NCBI RefSeq assembly: GCF_003386095.1
Contig: NZ_QREG01000009.1
Location: 1 to 64,000 of the forward strand
Origin: Marinoscillum furvescens DSM 4134
Lineage (GTDB): Bacteria > Bacteroidota > Bacteroidia > Cytophagales > Cyclobacteriaceae
Length of the DNA stretch: 64,000 bases
Direction: 5' to 3'
The notes under the pieces are model-generated. The model was not told where the DNA came from, ran no database searches, and was given only the letters and a program-made list of their open reading frames with translations. Positions within the stretch are counted from its first letter, which is position 1; every line of letters starts with the position of its first letter. Shown piece by piece: positions 1-6,829 of this stretch. A program made the position numbers and the translations under genes.

Positions 1-143
1 TCGGCTTCCTTCATGCAGGTCTTCACAGACAATACACTTGCCGCTCAGCTAGTACTTCCCCTCATCGGGCGTACAGAGGACTTGTCCCTTTTTTTTTTTA
101 AAAAAAAACTCACCTCCAAGTATTTGCGCCCTGCCGGGCGCAC
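1..143. other. Non-coding left edge, no gene supported
   Basis: No convincing gene is seen here. The stretch holds a T10/A9 palindromic run near 88-109 and a GC-rich hairpin (GCGCCC-TGCC-GGGCGC) near 126-141 that has no U-run directly behind it on either strand. A minus-strand ATG at 14 (reading MKEA) could begin a gene running off the left edge, but four codons cannot support a call. A 72-codon plus-strand open frame from 13 crosses the tRNA-His remnant and its terminator and has biased composition, so I do not call it a gene. Confidence 0.5.
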
Positions 144-202
144 ACAAAAAAAAAGCAGCTACATCTTCATGCAACTGCTTTTATCAAGGGTGGAAGATCG
201 GG
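144..202. repeat. 59-bp direct repeat, copy 1
   Basis: These 59 bases are identical to 327-385. The repeat contains a complete minus-strand terminator hairpin and the 3' end of tRNA-His (acceptor 3' strand and half of the T stem). The two copies are 183 bp apart. This looks like a partial tandem duplication of the end of the tRNA-His gene, or the scar of an element that used the tRNA 3' end. Confidence 0.9.
146..178 (-). terminator. Rho-independent terminator, duplicated copy
   Basis: On the minus strand a 10-bp stem (with G-U pairs, loop GAAG) is followed by nine U residues. It is an exact copy of the terminator behind tRNA-His at 329-361, and sits behind the damaged tRNA copy at 188-248. 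Confidence 0.7.
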
Positions 203-248
203 GGCGATGGGACCGACCCTTCGGCCGATGACTTCCTCAACCACAATC
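188..248 (-). pseudogene. tRNA-His pseudogene (3' half)
   Basis: Reading the minus strand, the anticodon-arm part (positions 225-248) matches 21 of 24 bases of the functional tRNA-His, including the GTG anticodon region, and the 3' acceptor end is identical. The T arm is replaced by about 22 unrelated bases (203-224), and the D arm and 5' acceptor strand are absent. It therefore cannot fold as a tRNA. It is most simply explained as a decayed partial duplicate of the gene at 372-446. Confidence 0.7.
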
Positions 249-326
249 CCATAAAATCCTTTCATATCGATTCTTAAGAAAAGTCTGGATAGCTTGAGGG
301 ATTTCAAAAACTCAAAACTCCTTAAA

Positions 327-385
327 ACAAAAAAAAAGCAGCTACATCTTCATGCAACTGCTTTTATCAAGGGTGGAAGATCGGG
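327..385. repeat. 59-bp direct repeat, copy 2
   Basis: Identical to 144-202. This copy overlaps the functional tRNA-His 3' end and its terminator. Confidence 0.9.
329..361 (-). terminator. Rho-independent terminator of tRNA-His
   Basis: On the minus strand, 10 nt after the tRNA, a 10-bp stem (338-347 with 352-361, loop GAAG, two or three G-U pairs) is followed by a run of nine U residues (complement of the A-run 329-337). Classic intrinsic terminator for the tRNA transcript. Confidence 0.8.
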
Positions 386-446
386 TTCGAACCGACGACC
401 TCCTGAACCACAATCAGGCGCTCTAACCAGCTGAGCTACAACCACC
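372..446 (-). tRNA. tRNA-His (anticodon GTG)
   Basis: The minus strand folds as a cloverleaf: U8 A9, a GCTC/GAGC D stem, a 5-bp anticodon stem around TTGTGGT (anticodon GTG, His), a five-base variable loop, and a T arm with TTCGAAC. An extra 5' G (G-1) faces C73, the hallmark of tRNA-His. CCA is not encoded. The acceptor stem is odd: 5' GTGGTTG faces 3' CTTCCAC, so positions 5-68 and 6-67 are tandem U-U mismatches. The 3' strand is shared with the broken copy at 188-248, which raises the possibility that it was replaced during the duplication. Confidence 0.93.
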
Positions 447-646
447 GTTTGTCCAACTACACGGCAAGTCCGTGATTTTTGGGAATGCAAAGTTAAATCC
501 ATTATTGGATTAATAAAAAAATAATTTCAACGAAATATTCATTTACACCAAAAGCCAACACAAACGCAACTTTTACCCTGATCTACTCAAACAATCCACG
601 CCTTTTAGGACTTGTTTTTACTTCTTAAATTTCCAATTTTCAACTT
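447..646. other. Intergenic region between tRNA-His and mscS
   Basis: About 200 AT-rich bases between two divergent transcription units. It must hold the tRNA-His promoter (minus) and the promoter of the channel gene (plus). I see no clear TAnnTTTG element and no conserved structure. Confidence 0.4.
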
Positions 647-1729
647 ATGTCCGAACTCAAATCCTGGCTTCATTATCTGACATCATTGGAATTTCCAGTT
701 GCTAATTTGATAGCTGGACTACTCATCGGTCTTCTGATCAACTGGGTAGTGTATATCTCTCTGGCTATTACCTCTAAAAAGGCTCGATCCAACGACCTGT
801 TGATCTTACGTAAGCATTGCAAAGGCGCCTTCAACTTTTTTGTACCTGTTTTATTCATCTTCATCGCGCTACATTATGCCGATGACAACAGCTTCAAAGA
901 TTTGCTCATGGTCTTGCTTCGCATCTTGCTGGTAGTAGCTACTACTCATTTGCTCATCCGCTTTGTCTATAGCCTGGAAGCCATCTTTTTGGAGCGTTAT
1001 CAAATCGATAAAGAAGACAACCGAAGGGAACGAAAAATTATTACTCAATTAAACTTCGTGAAAAAGACGTTCATTATCGTTTTGGTAATGATCGGTCTGG
1101 CTGTAATCCTCTTAAGCTTTGAGGCAGGCCGTAAATATGGACAAACTATCCTTACCTCTGCAGGAGTGGCCAGTGTCATTATAGGCTTTGCAGCACAAAA
1201 GTCTATAGCCAATTTTCTTGCTGGTATTCAGATTGCTTTTACACAACCCATCAAGATAGATGACGCGGTGCTGGTAGAGGGTGAGTGGGGATGGATAGAA
1301 GAAATAAACCTGACCTATGTGGTAGTGAGGTTGTGGGACTGGAGGCGCCTGGTACTTCCCATTACTTATTTCATAGAAAAACCCTTTCAAAACTGGACCC
1401 GTAACAAGGGTGAAATTATTGGCTCGGTGATGTTGCACCTGGACTACCGCACACCTGTCCCTGTTTTGCGTGAGCAACTTACCACAATCCTAAACAATGA
1501 ACCTCTATGGGATGGGAAGGTTAATTCACTACAGGTGGTAGACACCCGAGAACATTATATAATGGTACGGGCGCTAATGTCTGCCAAAAACTCTCCGATG
1601 GCATGGGACCTGCGCTGCAGTGTTCGCGAGCAGCTAATCAGCTACTTGCAAAAGCATCACCCCGAAAGCCTTCCCATACAGCGTATGGACATTCAGCGGA
1701 CTTTTCATGATGAATCTCATACCGAATAG
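647..1729 (+). CDS. MscS-family mechanosensitive ion channel
   Basis: A 360-residue membrane protein. Hydrophobic segments lie at about 17-40, 63-80, 85-105 and 137-160, followed by the MscS pore helix and beta-domain entry (GVASVIIGFAAQKSIANFLAG, about 173-193, then an IAFTQPIKIDD motif). The C-terminal half is a cytoplasmic MscS beta plus alpha/beta vestibule domain. Such channels open when membrane tension rises and release solutes during hypo-osmotic shock. The three predicted helices before the pore segment make it slightly longer than E. coli MscS (286 residues). It is monocistronic here, divergent from tRNA-His. Family assignment is firm; which MscS subtype and whether it gates on osmotic shock is inference. 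Confidence 0.93.
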   Translation: MSELKSWLHYLTSLEFPVANLIAGLLIGLLINWVVYISLAITSKKARSNDLLILRKHCKGAFNFFVPVLFIFIALHYADDNSFKDLLMVLLRILLVVATTHLLIRFVYSLEAIFLERYQIDKEDNRRERKIITQLNFVKKTFIIVLVMIGLAVILLSFEAGRKYGQTILTSAGVASVIIGFAAQKSIANFLAGIQIAFTQPIKIDDAVLVEGEWGWIEEINLTYVVVRLWDWRRLVLPITYFIEKPFQNWTRNKGEIIGSVMLHLDYRTPVPVLREQLTTILNNEPLWDGKVNSLQVVDTREHYIMVRALMSAKNSPMAWDLRCSVREQLISYLQKHHPESLPIQRMDIQRTFHDESHTE

Positions 1730-1789
1730 ACGAAAAAAATTACGATATGCTAACGTTCCCACAAGATTTTCGTAATTTTACTCAAAATC

Positions 1790-2137
1790 ATTACCCTGAA
1801 AAGCTTCTTAATTATATTGATCACCCTGATTTCTGCCATTAGCTCGAACCTGGCAATTGCAGGAATTACCGAAGACAAGTCGTCTTTGAAAGGGTCTTCT
1901 ATATCCAACAACACGGAAGAAAAGAAATCTGAAGAGCCCGTGGAAGAAGAAGCTCTAAGTGAACCTTCAGCCGAAAATTCTACAACCGCTTCCAGCGGTG
2001 GTGTGTACCACACTCAGGCTCCCGATAGCACCAATCTCAACTCTGTCTGCAAGTTTAACTTCATCTTTTATTTTATCTACAAGATGAAATATGACGATGC
2101 GCCAGCCGGAGCTAGTCAGCTCAACTTCGAATTTTAA
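1790..2137 (+). CDS. Small exported acidic protein, non-standard start codon
   Basis: The frame encodes a signal-peptide-like start (LKSFLIILITLISAIS, ending near Ala-Ile-Ala-Gly), then a Ser/Thr/Glu-rich acidic stretch and a hydrophobic aromatic tail (FNFIFYFIYKMKY) ending in LNFEF. There is no ATG, GTG or TTG ahead of the signal peptide. A Bacteroidota-type -7 element (TAATTTTA, 1773-1780) puts the likely transcript start just before an ATT at 1790; CTG at 1796 is the next candidate. TTG at 1817 would cut the signal peptide. The stop overlaps that of hisA in convergent orientation. I do not recognise a family. Either this uses a rare start codon or it has lost its start. Confidence 0.55.
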   Translation: MTLKSFLIILITLISAISSNLAIAGITEDKSSLKGSSISNNTEEKKSEEPVEEEALSEPSAENSTTASSGGVYHTQAPDSTNLNSVCKFNFIFYFIYKMKYDDAPAGASQLNFEF

Positions 2138-2859
2138 GTAGAGGCGATAAATGCTTCCAGCTCTTTGAGCGAAATGCGCCCTTCATAGAAGGCCTTACCA
2201 AAAATAACGCCGTACACTCCCATATCATGTAATCTTTTGATATCGTCGATGTTGCGTACTCCCCCACTGGCAAAAAGGCACAACTCTGGGTAATCTTTGA
2301 GCAGGCGCTCATACAAGTCAAAAGAGGGGCCTTCCATGATCCCATCTTTAGAAATGTCCGTAGTTTTTAGGTATTTGAGTCCACGATCATAGAAAAAGCT
2401 GATGTGCTCATCCAGTGGCAATTTGGTGTCTTTTTGCCAGCCGCCCACCTTGATGAGTCCGTTGAGGGCATCAGCACCAAGCGCAATTTTTTCTCTGCCA
2501 TATGACATAATCCAGTTGGCAAAGAGCTCTTTATTATACACTGCAATAGTAGCAGCTGTAATGCTTTCCGCACCAAACTCCAGCGCTTTGAGTATATCTC
2601 CATCGGTATGAAGACCTCCAGCAAAATTAATTTTCAAATCGGTATGTCCGGCGATTAGCTCCAGAGTAGGGTAATTGACAGGGGTGCCTTTTTTGGCTCC
2701 GTCCAAATCGATGAGGTGAATACGCTTGATTCCATGATCGGCAAATCGCTCGGCAACATCCAGCGGACTCACGTCGTAGACTTTTTCTCGGGTATAATCG
2801 CCCTGGGTGAGGCGTGCGGTTCTGCCACCGATTACCGAAATGGAAGGTACTAGTCGCAT
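2134..2859 (-). CDS. HisA-like phosphoribosyl isomerase, divergent
   Basis: A 241-residue beta/alpha-barrel protein matching HisA along its whole length. HisA converts ProFAR to PRFAR in histidine synthesis. The start at 2859 gives MRLVPSISVIGG, the usual HisA N-terminus; a longer frame upstream adds 21 unlikely residues. The second catalytic Asp (GADALNG region), the TTDISKDG motif and GWQ are kept. The first catalytic Asp, in the canonical PAIDL motif, is Ser here (PSISV), and the usual GGG of strand 3 reads AGG. No other his gene is nearby; it follows the response regulator gene at an 80-bp gap. It may be a paralogue with another substrate or a reduced activity, so I withhold the symbol. 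Confidence 0.75.
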   Translation of the reverse strand: MRLVPSISVIGGRTARLTQGDYTREKVYDVSPLDVAERFADHGIKRIHLIDLDGAKKGTPVNYPTLELIAGHTDLKINFAGGLHTDGDILKALEFGAESITAATIAVYNKELFANWIMSYGREKIALGADALNGLIKVGGWQKDTKLPLDEHISFFYDRGLKYLKTTDISKDGIMEGPSFDLYERLLKDYPELCLFASGGVRNIDDIKRLHDMGVYGVIFGKAFYEGRISLKELEAFIAST

Positions 2860-2938
2860 AGGTTCTTTTTTGGGTTTTATGAAGTTAGGGTACGTGCCGG
2901 GCTGATCACCCAGACTCAACAAAGATATAAGATGAGTA

Positions 2939-3634
2939 CTAATTCATCTGTACCAATTTGAAGCCTTCTCCATGAACCGTCAACAGCTTAAGGGATTCTT
3001 CTTCACGAAGGTATTTGCGGAGCTTGGCAATGTATACATCCATACTGCGCGCATTGAAATACGAATCATCTTTCCAGATTTTTTTCAGTGCGATGGTACG
3101 TGTCACGGTTTGATTGAGGTTTTCAAAAAATAGCTTTAGAAGCTCGTTTTCTTTGGTGGTAAGCCTGACGGGCCCAGAAGGCAACTCTAGCGAATTATTG
3201 GCATGTTGGTATTTCAGTTTGCCTATCACCAATTCTTCAGGAAGCTCCTGCCGAGAGGCTCCCTTCATGGTACGGTGCAAGACCGCCTGTATTCTCATCA
3301 GCAGCACCTCCATGCTAAAAGGTTTGGTGATATAGTCATCTGCGCCGATTTTAAACCCTTTGATGACGTCTTCTTTCATCGACTTAGCTGTGAGAAAGAT
3401 GATGGGAATGTCCGCATCGATTTCTTTGATTTCTGTAGCCAGCTGAAAACCGTCTTTTTTAGGCATCATCAGGTCCAGGATACACAGATCAAATTTACCG
3501 GGTTTAAACGCCGCGGCCCCTTCTTCCCCGTCTCTGCAAAGCGTGGTGGTATACCCTTTGAGGTTTAGGTATTCATTGAGTATTTGGCCGAGGTTTTCGT
3601 CATCTTCGGCGATCAATAGTCTAGGCTTCTCCAT
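2939..3634 (-). CDS. OmpR/PhoB-type response regulator
   Basis: A 231-residue DNA-binding response regulator. The receiver domain (about 1-120) has the acidic pair EDD, the phospho-acceptor Asp in ILDLMMP, Thr in FLTAKS and Lys in ITKPFS. A winged-helix C-terminal domain (about 135-231) ends in LLTVHGEGFKL. It is the second gene of an operon with the histidine kinase at 3621-5168, with a 14-bp overlap, which fixes the partnership. It closely resembles the second regulator at 6137-6829. The TTAAC operator upstream of the kinase gene is the probable binding site, so the pair is probably autoregulated. Similar to RprY-type regulators of Bacteroides, by family knowledge. Confidence 0.93.
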   Translation of the reverse strand: MEKPRLLIAEDDENLGQILNEYLNLKGYTTTLCRDGEEGAAAFKPGKFDLCILDLMMPKKDGFQLATEIKEIDADIPIIFLTAKSMKEDVIKGFKIGADDYITKPFSMEVLLMRIQAVLHRTMKGASRQELPEELVIGKLKYQHANNSLELPSGPVRLTTKENELLKLFFENLNQTVTRTIALKKIWKDDSYFNARSMDVYIAKLRKYLREEESLKLLTVHGEGFKLVQMN

Positions 3635-5168
3635 GATGTACTGGTAATGTGATGGTAAACTTACTACCCTTTCCCCATTCGCTTTCTACACTCACTGTGC
3701 CGCTATGCATTTCCACCATTGTTTTTACGTAGGCGAGCCCCAGTCCAAAGCCTTTCACATTGTGAATGTCGCCAGTGGGCACGCGATAAAACTTTTGAAA
3801 TATATGATTTTGGGCTTCTTTAGTCATCCCTATGCCTCGGTCCTGTACAGAAATATGCACATTTTTTCCTTTGGCATACATGCGAATGGTAATATCAGGT
3901 GCGTCGTTGGAGTACTTATTGGCATTTTCCAGCAGGTTTACCAAAATATTGGTAAGGTGCGTAGGATCGCCATACACTTGTATATTGGGAGCATTGTCTA
4001 TTAGTCGAATAGTACCCTGGCGAGATTCTACTTGTATCATTGTTTTTTCACGTGCATGCTCCACCAGCTCTTTTAGCTGCATTACTTCGCATTTGAGCTC
4101 TATGTCGTTACGGTCGAGGGCGGCCATATGCAAGACCCGCTCCACTTGCTCACCCAGTCTTTTGTTTTCATCTCCTATCATTTTTAGATACCGCTCGCGC
4201 ATGCCTTCCATCTGTTTGATCTCCCGGTCACTCAGGGCCTCGCATGCCAGCGAAATGGTAGCAATTGGCGTTTTCAGCTCATGCGTCATGTTATTGATGA
4301 AGTCGTTCTTCATCTCAGAAAGCTTTTTCTGACGCAATATGGTGTGAATAGAGTACCCAAACGAACCAACAATCACCAGTACCAGCAGTCCCGAACTAGC
4401 CATGGTCAACCAGATTTTGCTTAGCAGGTATTGTTGCTTATCAGGAAAGTTGACCACCAGCCAGTTTTGCTCGCCGATCAGGTCGTTGGGAAACAGGCTA
4501 GCTCGCAGTTCACTTTTTTCTAGTGCTTCTTTATGGTCACGGTTATTGATCAGGAGTAGTCGGTTGTTGATGGGAGATACCACAGCATAGTTGAAGGGTA
4601 TGTCTATGCCTCTGTCTCTAAATTCCCCAGCCAGCAGGGAGTCCAACTGGTGAGGGTTGAAGCGGGACATTACCGACCGCTCGGAGATCAGCATGTTTTC
4701 AAGTACCTGAAAGACCATCTCACTTTTGCGGGTAGCTCGGGCTATGTGTTCGTCCAGGTAGTTTTGTGTGCCTGGGGAGAGTTTAGGCCGGGGACCTTCA
4801 TAGTGCTCTGCTGAAAACTGAATACTACCCCCGGCAGTTTGTGCCTGAAAATCAAAAACGATGTTTAAACCCTGACCACTTTGTAAGGTATCTGAGTAGA
4901 TTTTCACTCCGGGACTTCCCGGAGCAGCAGGCTGTGGAGGTTGTGGGGGCTTTACTCCAGTGAAAGGATATGCCTGATGAAAGGCATATAGCGCTTCTTG
5001 CTTTTCGAGCTTTTCTGAAACAGCATGTATGGCCTCCATAGCATCACGCTTAAAACGCTCCTCATTGGCCCGAATCACAGAGTCTATCCAAAACCACTGA
5101 AAGCCAATTAGCCCCAGAAGTGCCAGACTCATTAGCGCTACCATCCATCGAAGTGTCGATCGCTTCAT
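3621..5168 (-). CDS. Sensor histidine kinase
   Basis: A 515-residue inner-membrane kinase. An N-terminal membrane helix (about 9-28) is followed by a roughly 220-residue periplasmic sensor region with a Pro-rich stretch (about 70-90), a second helix (about 252-275), a HisKA domain with the phospho-acceptor His in MTHELKTPIA (about 294-303), and an HATPase_c domain with N box (NILVNLLENANKYS), G1 box (VQDRGIGM) and G2 box (KGFGLGL). It is the first gene of a two-gene operon with the regulator at 2939-3634. The TTAAC array at 5208-5243 lies about 40 bp upstream of its start. The signal it senses is unknown. Confidence 0.93.
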   Translation of the reverse strand: MKRSTLRWMVALMSLALLGLIGFQWFWIDSVIRANEERFKRDAMEAIHAVSEKLEKQEALYAFHQAYPFTGVKPPQPPQPAAPGSPGVKIYSDTLQSGQGLNIVFDFQAQTAGGSIQFSAEHYEGPRPKLSPGTQNYLDEHIARATRKSEMVFQVLENMLISERSVMSRFNPHQLDSLLAGEFRDRGIDIPFNYAVVSPINNRLLLINNRDHKEALEKSELRASLFPNDLIGEQNWLVVNFPDKQQYLLSKIWLTMASSGLLVLVIVGSFGYSIHTILRQKKLSEMKNDFINNMTHELKTPIATISLACEALSDREIKQMEGMRERYLKMIGDENKRLGEQVERVLHMAALDRNDIELKCEVMQLKELVEHAREKTMIQVESRQGTIRLIDNAPNIQVYGDPTHLTNILVNLLENANKYSNDAPDITIRMYAKGKNVHISVQDRGIGMTKEAQNHIFQKFYRVPTGDIHNVKGFGLGLAYVKTMVEMHSGTVSVESEWGKGSKFTITLPVHHGEA

Positions 5169-5207
5169 GTAGCAAATCTACGGCAAAAGTGCCCCTCACG
5201 TTCGCCA

Positions 5208-5243
5208 TTAACCTTTTTTAACAACCATTAACCACCTTTTAAC
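5208..5243. promoter_or_regulatory. Four-half-site TTAAC operator, system 1
   Basis: TTAAC occurs at 5208, 5218, 5228 and 5239, that is at 10, 10 and 11 bp spacing, alternating CATTAAC and TTTTAAC. Tandem half-sites one helical turn apart are the known binding pattern of OmpR/PhoB-family regulators. The array lies in the divergent region between the kinase gene (minus, start 5168) and the exported protein gene (plus, start 5297). A near-consensus -7 element TAAGTTCG follows at 5266-5273, 22 bp after the last half-site. The same architecture recurs at 8116-8152. Confidence 0.7.
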
Positions 5244-5265
5244 GTCTCTGCCTCAGCCATTTCCG

Positions 5266-5273
5266 TAAGTTCG
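5266..5273 (+). promoter_or_regulatory. Predicted -7 element of exported-protein gene
   Basis: TAAGTTCG differs by one base from the Bacteroidota -7 consensus TAnnTTTG and lies 23 bp before the ATG at 5297. It is 22 bp downstream of the TTAAC array, which would place a bound regulator over the -33 region, as expected for an activator. Confidence 0.5.
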
Positions 5274-5296
5274 CTACAGACCTAAATGGCTAAAAC

Positions 5297-6160
5297 ATGA
5301 AAAAGATTATCCTCCCCCTACTGGCAGCACTCATGATCATGAGTCAGGAGTCTGCCGCCCAAAAGTCTTCCGACGAAAACGAAGTACAGGTAAAAATCTC
5401 CCGAGAAGTAGACGGTGAGATGATACATTTTGAAAAATCATATCCTTCTGAAGAAGCCATGCGCTCAGATGAAGAGCTACAGGAGTTTATCGGCAAAGAA
5501 AACTCGTTTCCGTTCGACCCGCCTCCAGCTCCACCACACCCCCAGATTTGGCATCCAGGTGCCAACATGACTTTTCACTTTGATGGCGACAGCCTCTCCA
5601 AAAGAATAAAAGTCCTGACTGACTCTGGGCACTATGCTTTCAGTTATCATCTTGATGACATGGAGGAGCACATGAAAGACATGAAAGTCATCATCGACAG
5701 GCAACTACAAAATGTGCAGGACATGGACTTTCACATCGCTATGCCCGATATGGACAGCCTCCAGGAAAACATCGAAGTAATGGTGAAAAAAATCGCAGAT
5801 GTAGATCATAAGCCGCCGACTCCAACCCCAACAAGAGACATCTCCATCAGCCCTGATGTAAGTGCTTTTGGTAAACGTGCCCGACTCAAAGACCATGAAC
5901 GTCTAGAACTCAATGACCTGGGTGTGAAAGTATCTCCGCTGGCATCCATCTACCTACGGATGGAGACCCCTGATTCGGAGGCAGATCTCACCATAAGTGT
6001 ACGAGACACAAACGACCGGCTGCTTTTTCATCAGCTCATTCCTGCTTTTGCAGGACGCTACTCACAGCACATAGACCTCCGAAAATATGATGCGGGAGAC
6101 TATTTGCTCACACTGCAGCATGGCGACAAAAAGCTGCTAAGAAGCATTACGATCAAGTAA
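5297..6160 (+). CDS. Exported protein next to two-component system 1
   Basis: A 287-residue protein with a signal peptide (MKKIILPLLAALMIMS..., cleavage near AAQ). The central part (about 105-175) is Met/Asp-rich and helical with heptad-like repeats (DDMEEHMKDMK, DMDSLQENIEVM). The last 75 residues look like a small beta-sandwich ending YDAGDYLLTLQHGDKKLLRSITIK-like, similar in pattern to type 9 secretion (type A) C-terminal sorting domains, which usually end in G-x-Y-x-[LV]-x(n)-K-[KRL]-[VI]. It is divergent from kinase 1 and behind its operator, so it is probably a target of that system. The 3' end overlaps regulator 2 by 24 bp tail to tail. I do not recognise a named family. Confidence 0.75.
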   Translation: MKKIILPLLAALMIMSQESAAQKSSDENEVQVKISREVDGEMIHFEKSYPSEEAMRSDEELQEFIGKENSFPFDPPPAPPHPQIWHPGANMTFHFDGDSLSKRIKVLTDSGHYAFSYHLDDMEEHMKDMKVIIDRQLQNVQDMDFHIAMPDMDSLQENIEVMVKKIADVDHKPPTPTPTRDISISPDVSAFGKRARLKDHERLELNDLGVKVSPLASIYLRMETPDSEADLTISVRDTNDRLLFHQLIPAFAGRYSQHIDLRKYDAGDYLLTLQHGDKKLLRSITIK

Positions 6161-6829
6161 AGTAAACCCCACCCCATGGTGGTTTTTGATTTCAAGGTTT
6201 GAGTCAGCTTTGAGATACTTTCGAAGCCTGGATATAAAAACATCCAGGCTTCGGCCTTTGAAGTAGTCGTTTTCACCCCAAATAGCGATGAGAATATCTT
6301 CGCGCTTTACCAGCCGATTGCTGTTTTCAGCAAGTAACTGCAACAGCTGAGCTTCCATTTCTGTAAGCTGGCTGGTGTGGCCTCCTCCTTCCAGCTGATA
6401 GTTTTGTGGGTCAAAAGTCAACGTCCCGATAGTAAATTTTTCAGCATCCCGAGGCATAAGAATAGTTCGGCGTAAAAAAACCCGTATGCGGTGGGTAAGT
6501 TCTGGCACTGAAAATGGTTTGGTAATGTAGTCGTCTCCACCTATCTCAAATCCGCGCAATCGATCCTCCTCCATGGATCGAGCGGTCAAAAACAAAATGG
6601 GCACCAGCTCATCATGCGCTCGAATGTTCTTGGCCAGTGTGAAGCCGTCCATACGAGGCATCATGACATCTACCAGGCATAGGTCTGGTGCATGAGCCTT
6701 GTAGGCCTCCAGTGCAGACGCTCCGTCACTGGCCTGTACCACCTTAAAACCTTCCTGCTCTAGCTGGTCAGCCACCACAAAAGAGAGGTTTTCATCATCC
6801 TCGGCTAATAAAATTACAGGTTGCTTCAT
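6137..6829 (-). CDS. OmpR/PhoB-type response regulator 2
   Basis: A 230-residue regulator, paralogous to the one at 2939-3634. The receiver domain carries EDD, the acceptor Asp in LVDVMMPRMDGF, LTARS and ITKPFS; the winged-helix domain ends NHHGVGFTLLD. It overlaps the kinase gene by 4 bp (ATGA) and is its cognate partner. The operator at 8116-8152 is the same as that of system 1, so the two regulators may bind overlapping site sets. The 3' end overlaps the convergent exported-protein gene. Confidence 0.93.
   Translation of the reverse strand: MKQPVILLAEDDENLSFVVADQLEQEGFKVVQASDGASALEAYKAHAPDLCLVDVMMPRMDGFTLAKNIRAHDELVPILFLTARSMEEDRLRGFEIGGDDYITKPFSVPELTHRIRVFLRRTILMPRDAEKFTIGTLTFDPQNYQLEGGGHTSQLTEMEAQLLQLLAENSNRLVKREDILIAIWGENDYFKGRSLDVFISRLRKYLKADSNLEIKNHHGVGFTLLDRNAS

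Noticed and set aside
126-141. GCGCCC-TGCC-GGGCGC hairpin as terminator
   Set aside because: No U-run follows directly on either strand; the A-run behind it belongs to the next terminator copy.
13-231. 72-codon open frame at the left edge
   Set aside because: It runs through poly-T/poly-A, a hairpin, the terminator copy and the tRNA-His remnant; the product (poly-Phe, poly-Lys) is low-complexity and unlike a protein.
1750-2013. Minus-strand frame of 87 codons opposite the small exported protein
   Set aside because: The plus strand has a signal peptide, promoter-like element and convergent stop with hisA; the minus frame has none.
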